Below, piece by piece: positions 42,015-48,043 of a stretch of 48,043 bases of DNA. The stretch comes from JBAZYZ01 sp964361185. Lineage in GTDB: Bacteria; Patescibacteriota; Minisyncoccia; Phycocordibacterales; VMEP01. A program made the translations under genes and the position numbers. How positions within the stretch are numbered: the first letter of the stretch is position 1; every line of letters begins with the position of its first letter. Location of the stretch: contig CAYHZS010000001.1 in assembly GCA_964361185.1 (NCBI GenBank), forward strand, positions 1 through 48,043, written 5' to 3'. The notes beneath the pieces were generated by a model that was not told the origin of the DNA, made no database searches, and saw nothing but the letters and a program-made list of their open reading frames with translations.

Positions 42015-43487
42015 TCATCCCTCAATGATTTCTATCTCCCGCGCTATTTTCTCCAGATTATCTTCCGGCCGTTCAAGCCGGCGGGTAAAAAAGACGCCCA
42101 CCAAAGCAACTGCGGAAACTCCCAGAACCCCCAACAGCCAGATATAATTTAGCCCCGTATCCTTGACTGCCAAAGCCGGGGTAGCCATATTCTCTTCTTC
42201 CTCCTGGTTGACCTCAAGAGGGGCAGTGGGTGTCTCGTTTTTCGGAACTAAAACACTCGGCTCGACACTTTTGCGGGTCGATGTATTCTCTGATTGAACC
42301 AACTTGGCAACAGCTTTGGTTTCTCCGAACCGATGGGCTAAGGTACCGTTCGGATAACGGAGTTCTGGCACGCTTCCCTCCCCGACCAGTAGACCAGTGA
42401 CTTCGTTGGGAAAAATAAGCCGCTTCCCACCCATAACAAAAGTATTTTTGGGAATTTCAAAATTTTTGTTTCCTGCCTGCGCCGTGCCCGTCGCGGCAGG
42501 CAGGTCTAAAGCAAGCCACCACCCACCCAAATCGATATTTGAATTTGAAGAGTTGTAGAGTTCCACGAAATAATCTTTGCCATCCGTTACCCTAGAAATT
42601 GAAATTGGGGAATTTTCCGCTTTCACCTTGAGCTGGTCGGAACCAGAAAAATATCCTGACCCCACATCTAGCACGACCAAATAATCTCCCGGGTAACGGT
42701 AAGCGTGTTCCACGATTTTTCCTTCTTTCATCGCTCCGTCCCCGAAGCTCCACAAAAAGCGTGCATTCTCCAGTGGCTCTTTTTTCAAGCCGTATGCTTT
42801 TCCTTCAAAAATAACTCCGGCTCCGACGACGACTATCTTGTCTTTACCCGCATCGGCAAACACTTGCGGTTCGACCGGCCAATTGGAACCCCCTGATGAC
42901 TGCGCGGGTGCGGATAATGGTTCAGGCGACGAGAACTGATTTGTGTTTTGCGTTTGACTGTCTAATACCAAGGTTGCCATTCCAGGCGCCGGTAACGCGG
43001 CAATCCAATTCCCCGAAGAATTTTTCTGGATGGAGTTGCCGTTATTTGTTGCGCTGTCCACGGGTGCGTAAGTAAAACTGTCTTCAGTTACGCTTCCTTC
43101 TGCCGAACAAGAGTTACTACAAAGTTTCAATGGTTCGCCACTACTGTTTAGATTAAACGAACTGTCAAAAAGAGCGCCGCTAAAATTCGGCCAATCCGCC
43201 AAAAAAGTGGGGGTTGAATTTGAAATAACAGCAAACGACCCTGGCTGGAGCACTGCGTCGCCACGCTCAAGTTTCAAGCCATGATTGGTATTGGCCTCAA
43301 AAAATTTATAAGTTGTTAGGTCAACAGGCTGAGGTCCGCTATTGCTGATTTCAACCCAGTCATGTTCTCCGCTTCCCTCGGTTCCCGGGAAATCATACAT
43401 TATTTCGGTAAAAACAACCCCGGCGTAAACAACCGACGGAATAAGCAATTGTATTAAGAATAAAGAAAAGGCCGCTCTCCTCTTCAT
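42015..43487 (-). CDS. Lamin-tail-domain and PKD-domain surface protein, membrane anchored
   Basis: A 490-residue exported protein. A signal peptide (1-22, ending VVYAG) is followed by a lamin-tail domain (about 23-165, EIMYDFPGTEGSGEHDWVEI), a low-complexity linker, a PKD domain (about 215-290, ARFLWSFGDGAMKEGKIVEH), a second lamin-tail-like domain (about 295-385, DYFVELYNSSNSNIDLGGWW), a membrane helix (about 447-467) and a short cytoplasmic tail. Such proteins are frequent on CPR cells and are thought to be adhesins or cell-wall proteins. It lies nine bases after the conjugation-type ATPase, in one operon. A GC-rich inverted repeat (42472-42504) interrupts the second lamin-tail-like domain in frame. 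Confidence 0.87.
   Translation of the reverse strand: MKRRAAFSLFLIQLLIPSVVYAGVVFTEIMYDFPGTEGSGEHDWVEISNSGPQPVDLTTYKFFEANTNHGLKLERGDAVLQPGSFAVISNSTPTFLADWPNFSGALFDSSFNLNSSGEPLKLCSNSCSAEGSVTEDSFTYAPVDSATNNGNSIQKNSSGNWIAALPAPGMATLVLDSQTQNTNQFSSPEPLSAPAQSSGGSNWPVEPQVFADAGKDKIVVVGAGVIFEGKAYGLKKEPLENARFLWSFGDGAMKEGKIVEHAYRYPGDYLVVLDVGSGYFSGSDQLKVKAENSPISISRVTDGKDYFVELYNSSNSNIDLGGWWLALDLPAATGTAQAGNKNFEIPKNTFVMGGKRLIFPNEVTGLLVGEGSVPELRYPNGTLAHRFGETKAVAKLVQSENTSTRKSVEPSVLVPKNETPTAPLEVNQEEEENMATPALAVKDTGLNYIWLLGVLGVSAVALVGVFFTRRLERPEDNLEKIAREIEIIEG
42472..42504. repeat. Inverted repeat CCTGCCTGC ... GCAGGCAGG inside a CDS
   Basis: Nine-base arms (42472-42480 and 42496-42504) with a 15-base GC-rich centre. 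It is translated as the loop LPAATGTAQ in the second lamin-tail-like domain, where related domains need no such loop. Confidence 0.7.
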
Positions 43488-43496
43488 ACGTATGGA

Positions 43497-45290
43497 TTAT
43501 TTTCCTAAAATTTTATTCAGAACATCTTCCGGTATTTCTTTGGGGGCGACAGGAACTTCGTCCTTTTTCTTCATCTCTTCCCATTTTTTAGTTTCCTCTT
43601 TAAGACCGTCCGCCAACGTCTCTTTTTTGCTTTCCGTTATGGAATTACCTTTCTCTTTGAGCGCGGCCGCAAGCGCGTTCCTAAGAGCGAAAGAGTTTTT
43701 CGACGGGTTTTGCTCTTGTTTTGTCTTCAGCTGAGAAAGAGAGACTGGAGGAATTGGCTGGGACGTAAAGGTCGGAGCACTTTTGCGATGATTCTCTTCA
43801 TTTTGTTTTATATTTTGTATTCTCTCTCCTCTCCCTTTTGGCGGCTCGCTGAAACGTGTTTCTACTAAGGTTTTTTCGGGCTGTGAAGATCTTATTTCTG
43901 GGCGCGATTCAATTATTTTTGGCGACCGTGGCGTTCCCCCCTCCCCAGCCACTGAATTACCAAATTCTTTTTTCCTCTCCCTTGGGGGCTTCGGGGGAGC
44001 AACTGACTCATACCATTTATTGACAGCAGCTTCTACTTCCGCGCGCGGAGTCGCGTAAATCCTCCTGGTTTCTTCCACAATGCGGTCTTTGTGGGATTCG
44101 CCCTCAAGCGCGATTGGTGGCAAGGTCGTGGCCGAAAAAGGCTTAGAGCCGATGCCATCTATCATGAGCCGGAGGTATATTTGGGAAAAGCCGAGGTTAA
44201 CCAAGTCCTCGGCCGTAAATTCCGGAATAAATTCTTTTTCAAACATTTCAGCGTCTTCTGGACCGATACGGAAAGTCACCATTGAACCGACGTTGCCGAA
44301 CACGGCGTCGCGCACTTCCTCCGGCATCTGGTTTATATACTGGTGCGCAATAGTAAGCGATAATTTATATTTGCGGGCCTCAGACAAAATGTCTGCGAAG
44401 GACTCGTTGGCAAAGGACTGAAACTCATCGACATAAAAGTAAAAATTAGGGAGCTTTTGGAGTTCAGCCGCGCTCGCGTCCGCGCGCGACATGGCTCCCA
44501 GATAAATTTTGGTCACCAGCATGTTGCCTAAAAGCGTTGAATTTTCTATTCCCATCCTTCCTTTGGACAAGTTCATTATGAGAATTTTCCTGTCATCCAT
44601 CACCTTGCGTACGTCAAAAGAAGATTTCGGCTGGCCGATGATATTTCTTATAATCGGATTAGAAATGAACTGGCCTATTTTATTTTGAATGGCTGCTCCA
44701 GCTTCCTGCATGTATTTGTCTCCGTATTTGGCAAATTCATCAACCCAAAAAGCTTTGACTGAAGAATCTGTTACGTTCTCCACCACTAGATTGCGGTAGT
44801 CTTTGTCGGCCAGCATCCTGTTTACTCCTAAAATAGTGGCGTTGGGATATTCAAGAAGAGCCAGAAGAACATTGTTCAGTATGTATTCCATGCGGGCGCT
44901 CCAGGCATCCACCCATATTTTTTTGAAAGCGTTCATGAGGCCGTTTGCCACCAAATGCCTCTTGTCGACCCCTACGTCTTCCATTACATTGAAAGAAACT
45001 GGGTATTCGGCGTCAAACGGCGCGAAATAAATCACGTCCTTGATTCTTTCTTTGGGTATGTAATCAAGCAATTTTTCCGCCGTGCCTCCGTGCGGGTCAA
45101 TGAAAGCCATGCCTTCTCCGTTTTTTATGTCCTGCACGGCCATGTTCTCAAGCATGGTGGATTTTCCCATGCCGGTTTTCCCGATTATATAGAGGTGCCG
45201 AGTACGATCTTTGGCTTTAATACCAAATTTTATTTTCTTGTTGCGAAAATCAGTTTCCGCGAAATATGTTATTTTGTCTTGGTCGCTCAT
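43497..45290 (-). CDS. Conjugation/type IV secretion-type ATPase (VirD4/TraG-like, HerA-FtsK fold)
   Basis: A 597-residue cytoplasmic ATPase. Walker A is GKTGMGKST (residues 37-45), Walker B is FYFYVDEF (283-290), and SLTIAHQYINQM contains the conserved Gln after it. Residues about 400-597 are a low-complexity, charged, proline-rich tail that is unlikely to be folded. There is no N-terminal membrane anchor, unlike VirD4. In CPR genomes such ATPases sit near pilus or surface genes and may move DNA or power secretion. The downstream surface protein is in the same operon, but no other type IV secretion genes are in the window. Confidence 0.88.
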   Translation of the reverse strand: MSDQDKITYFAETDFRNKKIKFGIKAKDRTRHLYIIGKTGMGKSTMLENMAVQDIKNGEGMAFIDPHGGTAEKLLDYIPKERIKDVIYFAPFDAEYPVSFNVMEDVGVDKRHLVANGLMNAFKKIWVDAWSARMEYILNNVLLALLEYPNATILGVNRMLADKDYRNLVVENVTDSSVKAFWVDEFAKYGDKYMQEAGAAIQNKIGQFISNPIIRNIIGQPKSSFDVRKVMDDRKILIMNLSKGRMGIENSTLLGNMLVTKIYLGAMSRADASAAELQKLPNFYFYVDEFQSFANESFADILSEARKYKLSLTIAHQYINQMPEEVRDAVFGNVGSMVTFRIGPEDAEMFEKEFIPEFTAEDLVNLGFSQIYLRLMIDGIGSKPFSATTLPPIALEGESHKDRIVEETRRIYATPRAEVEAAVNKWYESVAPPKPPRERKKEFGNSVAGEGGTPRSPKIIESRPEIRSSQPEKTLVETRFSEPPKGRGERIQNIKQNEENHRKSAPTFTSQPIPPVSLSQLKTKQEQNPSKNSFALRNALAAALKEKGNSITESKKETLADGLKEETKKWEEMKKKDEVPVAPKEIPEDVLNKILGK

Positions 45291-45336
45291 TTGGGATTTG
45301 GAAGTTTATAAATTCAAAGCTGGGTTTCCCAACGCC

Positions 45337-45364
45337 TAATTTCCAATATCTAATATCTATTCTC
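45337..45364. repeat. Heptamer tandem repeat (TAATATC type) in a 5' leader
   Basis: Four 7-base units: taatttc, caatatc, taatatc, tattctc. The array is in the non-coding leader of the ATPase gene, between a TATACT-like -10 box (45372-45367) and its ATG at 45290. Confidence 0.6.
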
Positions 45365-45446
45365 AAAGTATAGTATGGAAACGCGGAACAAAAAAGTCTA
45401 TCTCATTGTCGCGAAAAATTACCCAAATAAATGATACTATGTGATT

Positions 45447-45644
45447 ATGAAAGAATTTTTTATGAGAACGTGGCTCGCGAGCCCCAAAATACGTAAAATC
45501 TCCGGTGTTTTTTTGGTAATTATTGGATTTGTAGGCCTCGTAACGCCGTTTACTCCGTGGGGTGTCCTATTTTTCGTGGGACTTGAAATACTTGGGTTGC
45601 GCTTACTATTGTTAGACAAAATAAAAAATTTATTTAAGAAGTAA
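45447..45644 (+). CDS. Small two-helix membrane protein
   Basis: A 65-residue protein from ATG 45447; GTG 45441 would add two residues. Two hydrophobic helices (residues 16-33 and 37-54) are joined by VTPFTPWG, a turn similar to the one in PGPGW-type small transmembrane proteins, and the ends are basic. The function is unknown. The extended box TGaTACTAT ends six bases before the ATG, indicating a leaderless transcript. It is divergent from the ATPase operon and convergent with the glycoside hydrolase gene. Confidence 0.72.
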   Translation: MKEFFMRTWLASPKIRKISGVFLVIIGFVGLVTPFTPWGVLFFVGLEILGLRLLLLDKIKNLFKK

Positions 45645-45699
45645 ATATTGATTTTTTAGGTTCTAAAACGTTCGACCCCAGTTTACTTTTCCTGCCAAT

Positions 45700-46980
45700 T
45701 TATTCCGCCTTGTAGACACCCGCAGTATATTTATTTCCCGGATCCCACATTAGCCACGAATCAAGTCCCGCGTCGTAAGTCGCCTGTATCTGGGCTTTGA
45801 CCATCGCCTCGGTGTAGGTAACAGGATAATCAAAATCCTGAAGCCACGGCCTGATTTTGTCCGGAGAAAATGCGGGTTTTGAGTAGAGTGTCGGCTTTGT
45901 TCCCGTGGCCATTGAAACGATTTCGCTTCCGTAAAGTTTGATTGTGGTCGTCGTTGCTTTGGTGCGGACGACGGCGCGGTCAAGCGAGAATTTGACGATA
46001 TCGTAAGGGTGCGCGTTAACGTCTTTCCATCCATTGAAGCCGGTCGGGTAATGCGACGGATAGACCATCGGATAAATATAATCGAAATAAGGCAGAGTAT
46101 TTTCCAGAACTTGCCCGATGTTCAAATCATCGGTATTGGTCGTGGTCATGCCGAACAAATCAGCCGACATTACTACTCCCGTGGATTTTAGCGCGAAATT
46201 CAGGTATTCGAAAAATTCCCTCAAAGCCTCCGGTTTGGTTTTGCCACGCGAATGGGTAAAATCTATATCTTTCATATCGCCGTCGGAAGGAAATCTTATG
46301 TAATCAAAATTCAGTTCATCAAACCCGAGAGTGTAGGATTCTTTTGACAACTCAATTATATAATCCCAAAAAGGCCTTGCTCCGACATCAATGAATGCTA
46401 ACCCCTTTCTGTCATGCCAAACTCCGCCGTCCGATTTTCTTTTGACCGCAAGTTCCGGATGGGCTTTGGTGTAATACGGATCCTGGAAAACCGTGATGCG
46501 CCCGATGACATAGATATTTTTCTCATGCAAACTCGAAACAAATTCGCGCATATCCGATGCTCGACATCCTTTCCCGTCATTTTCTTTAAGCGCCGGATTT
46601 TCTGAACGGAAAGCAATTGTTCCGCTGTAATCTTTTATGTCCACGACCATAGAATTGAGTTCGGTTTCGTCCACCATTTTTGCCATCCTATCTCTCCACG
46701 AAGGCGTGCCCGCCACGCATTGCGTCATGTAAATCGCCCTCATTGGCTTTGGTGTTTGCAAATGAATCGCTTTTTGCGGGGCTTCGGTATTTTTTTCACC
46801 CATATTATTTTGAGCTATACCCGTTCCGCCAAGAAGAACTTTTTCCGCAGTCGCCGACTGATTCGAATCCGCGCTATAAGTTTCACTCGGCAAGAATGAA
46901 AGGCCCAGATACCCTCCCACAATAAAAACACCGAAGACAGCTCCTAGGAGAACCTGCCTTTTCTGAGAAAGTTTTTTCAT
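45700..46980 (-). CDS. Putative glycoside hydrolase, DUF4015 type, membrane-anchored or secreted
   Basis: A 426-residue protein. An N-terminal hydrophobic segment (about 11-30) anchors or exports it, then a linker precedes a TIM-barrel-like domain starting at PMRAIYMTQCVAGTPSWR. Visible family features are LNSMVVDIKDYSGTIAFRSE, FDELNFDYIRFPSDGDMKD (putative catalytic Asp/Glu region) and WLMWDPGNKYTAGVYK near the end. The family is thought to cut polysaccharides, and in CPR it may trim the cell's own wall or that of a host. Its start overlaps the stop of the upstream 82-residue gene by one base (TAATG). Confidence 0.87.
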   Translation of the reverse strand: MKKLSQKRQVLLGAVFGVFIVGGYLGLSFLPSETYSADSNQSATAEKVLLGGTGIAQNNMGEKNTEAPQKAIHLQTPKPMRAIYMTQCVAGTPSWRDRMAKMVDETELNSMVVDIKDYSGTIAFRSENPALKENDGKGCRASDMREFVSSLHEKNIYVIGRITVFQDPYYTKAHPELAVKRKSDGGVWHDRKGLAFIDVGARPFWDYIIELSKESYTLGFDELNFDYIRFPSDGDMKDIDFTHSRGKTKPEALREFFEYLNFALKSTGVVMSADLFGMTTTNTDDLNIGQVLENTLPYFDYIYPMVYPSHYPTGFNGWKDVNAHPYDIVKFSLDRAVVRTKATTTTIKLYGSEIVSMATGTKPTLYSKPAFSPDKIRPWLQDFDYPVTYTEAMVKAQIQATYDAGLDSWLMWDPGNKYTAGVYKAE

Positions 46981-47228
46981 TACCTGTCTGTAGGTTTAGC
47001 GTCTGTATTTTGGGACGGACTTTTGAAATGAGAACCATTCTGTGAAAAAGTGTCATTCTTTGTTTCCGCAACTTCGCTTACTAGCTTGCGCTTCAAAAGA
47101 AAAGCAAGTGTAGCTATGACAAGACCTGCCAATACAATAAGAGTTTCCCTAAACTCTCTGGGTAAGCCCAAAAACGGCACCAACGCCACAAAGAGTCCCA
47201 GAATGATGATTGTTCTTTTCTTTGACAT
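46980..47228 (-). CDS. Small membrane protein, 82 residues
   Basis: Two hydrophobic helices (residues 6-20 and 28-46; TIIILGLFVALVPFLG and TLIVLAGLVIATLAFLL) are followed by a charged, polar tail. No family is recognised. It is translated just before the DUF4015 hydrolase (TAATG overlap) and may help place it in the membrane. The perfect extended -10 TGgTATAAT (47240-47235) lies six bases before the ATG; the intervening CCTCCT is not a Shine-Dalgarno site, so the mRNA is probably leaderless. Confidence 0.75.
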   Translation of the reverse strand: MSKKRTIIILGLFVALVPFLGLPREFRETLIVLAGLVIATLAFLLKRKLVSEVAETKNDTFSQNGSHFKSPSQNTDAKPTDR

Positions 47229-47234
47229 AGGAGG

Positions 47235-47243
47235 ATTATACCA
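47235..47243 (-). promoter_or_regulatory. Extended -10 (TGgTATAAT), leaderless promoter
   Basis: Perfect extended -10 on the minus strand with TATAAT at 47240-47235, six bases upstream of ATG 47228. It drives the 82-residue gene and the glycoside hydrolase. Confidence 0.7.
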
Positions 47244-47263
47244 GAAAATAATATCTCTAAAAG

Positions 47264-47560
47264 CTATTTAATTTTCTCTCTTATAATGGTTGCTGTCGTA
47301 ACGGCAAAATATGGCGCAATGAGAAAAAATAGATATTCCTCCATCGGTAATTTACCTATAAATACGCCAACTAGACCAGGTCCGGGAAAAATCCAGTGCT
47401 GTTGGGAAACAGCATAAGTATCCCAAATGATACCGATTATAAAAATGATAGCAGACGCAAGCAGACGCTCTTTAATAGAATCAAAGAGGTGCGGCTTAAA
47501 ATAAATCTCCAGAAATAAACTACTTATTAGAAAAAGGGAAAGGATGGCTATATAGCTCAT
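47264..47560 (-). CDS. Lycopene cyclase domain protein (CrtYc/CrtYd type), single domain
   Basis: A 98-residue protein with three membrane helices. IIWDTYAVSQQHWIFPGPG and KLPMEEYLFFLIAPYF match the lycopene cyclase domain, including its PxEE motif. In actinobacteria and archaea two such domains (CrtYc and CrtYd, or one fused protein) cyclise the ends of lycopene. Only one domain and no other carotenoid gene is seen here, so it may form a homodimer, act on another isoprenoid or use host lipids. It follows rsmI by 11 bases. Confidence 0.85.
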   Translation of the reverse strand: MSYIAILSLFLISSLFLEIYFKPHLFDSIKERLLASAIIFIIGIIWDTYAVSQQHWIFPGPGLVGVFIGKLPMEEYLFFLIAPYFAVTTATIIREKIK

Positions 47561-47571
47561 AATTTTGTATT

Positions 47572-48043
47572 TTACCTCACAGATACTATCACCACAAACT
47601 CCCCGCGGATTTTTTCCTTGTTTTTGGTGAAATATTCCAAAAGTACGGCGGATGTGCCTTCAGGGAATTCCTCGTGTACTTTGGTGAGTTCCCTTCCAAC
47701 TATAACCTTTCTTTCGGGGATATATTTATTAAGCGACTCAAGCGTCTTCATTATGCGGTGCGGGGATTCATAGAAAGCGACTAGCCGTTTTGTTTCGGCA
47801 ATTTCCTTAAACAAAGTTTCTCTGCCCTTCTTGTGCGGTAAAAATCCGAGAAAAAGAAATTCATCGCTTGGCACGCCGGAAGCGGAAAGCGCCGTCACAA
47901 CTGCAGAAGGACCAGGAATTGCGACAACAGGAAAACCTGCTTCGCGCGCGGCGCGGGCCTCGATCAATTCCTTGTCGGCGGCGTGCATGTCCTTCGCTTG
48001 GTCGATCAGGTCAAGAACGTCACAATTACTGGCGCGCGCCGCA
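47572..48043 (-). CDS. rsmI: 16S rRNA (cytidine(1402)-2'-O)-methyltransferase, 5' end outside window
   Basis: 157 residues of the C-terminal two thirds are visible and the frame runs off the window. PVVAIPGPSAVVTALSASG, FLFLGFLPHKKGRETLF, VAFYESPHRIMKTLESL and IVGRELTKVHEEF are all typical of RsmI. The segment just before AREAGFPVV is unusual: by ungapped alignment the SAM-loop DAGTPGISDPG that normally lies there is replaced by a charged stretch (QAKDMHAADKE). The protein is therefore either a diverged paralogue or carries a local rearrangement. Normally RsmI methylates C1402 of 16S rRNA. Confidence 0.85.
   Translation of the reverse strand, partial: AARASNCDVLDLIDQAKDMHAADKELIEARAAREAGFPVVAIPGPSAVVTALSASGVPSDEFLFLGFLPHKKGRETLFKEIAETKRLVAFYESPHRIMKTLESLNKYIPERKVIVGRELTKVHEEFPEGTSAVLLEYFTKNKEKIRGEFVVIVSVR

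Noticed and set aside
1..48043. tRNA, rRNA, insertion sequence or phage genes
   Set aside because: I found no cloverleaf-like sequence, rRNA-like segment, transposase, integrase or phage structural gene by reading; the rearrangements seen carry no transposase. A covariance-model scan would be needed to exclude small RNAs.

Overview
The window looks like part of the chromosome of a Patescibacteria (CPR) bacterium, most likely of the Parcubacteria group. The taxon is inferred from gene content and style; there is no rRNA or tRNA here to test it. Pointers are the compact gene packing, AT-leaning sequence, standard use of TGA as stop, many start codons placed 6 to 11 bases after a -10 box (leaderless transcripts), and the right-hand gene set: a lamin-tail/PKD surface protein, a compact conjugation-type ATPase, a DUF4015 glycoside hydrolase and a one-domain lycopene cyclase.

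About 41 kb (1-41956) is one large surface-glycan locus. It encodes about 14 soluble glycosyltransferases (eight GT4-like, five GT2-like, one GT11-like), three GT-C-like membrane glycosyltransferase candidates and a GtrA-type membrane protein. Sugar-building enzymes are an AsnB-type amidotransferase, a split transketolase with an SDR, a WbpE/WbpB/WbpD-like trio, an RmlD-like reductase fused to a methyltransferase, an epimerase/flavoprotein pair and a cupin. There are seven methyltransferase domains, four of them FkbM type. No Wzx, Wzy or ABC exporter is visible.

Layout: 1-3534 (+) amidotransferase and two transferases; 3627-5423 (-) stand-alone B12/radical SAM gene; 5607-8076 (-) SDR and split transketolase; 8248-15838 (+) methyltransferases, GT2, GT11 and a split GT-C protein; 15831-22527 (-) RmlD-methyltransferase fusion, GT2 genes, Nudix-like gene and amino-sugar trio; 22701-30165 mixed strands with GtrA, a GT-C protein, four GT4 and a methyltransferase; 30166-39411 (-) a GT-C/flavoprotein/epimerase/GT2 block and a GT4/cupin block; 39610-41956 an 85-residue orphan, an SDR and an FkbM gene; 42015-48043 mostly housekeeping or envelope genes ending in a partial rsmI.

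The glycan locus shows signs of rapid turnover. It holds four gene relics: an FkbM copy, the first 37 codons of a carbamoyltransferase with its promoter still intact, the first 40 codons of an epimerase, and the tail of a surface-anchor protein. It also holds a 40-bp perfect palindrome and heptamer tandem repeats, two of which lie in frame inside one glycosyltransferase. Three genes differ from the rest in being visibly GC-richer, having strong Shine-Dalgarno sites and having their own intrinsic terminators; they look like independent expression cassettes.
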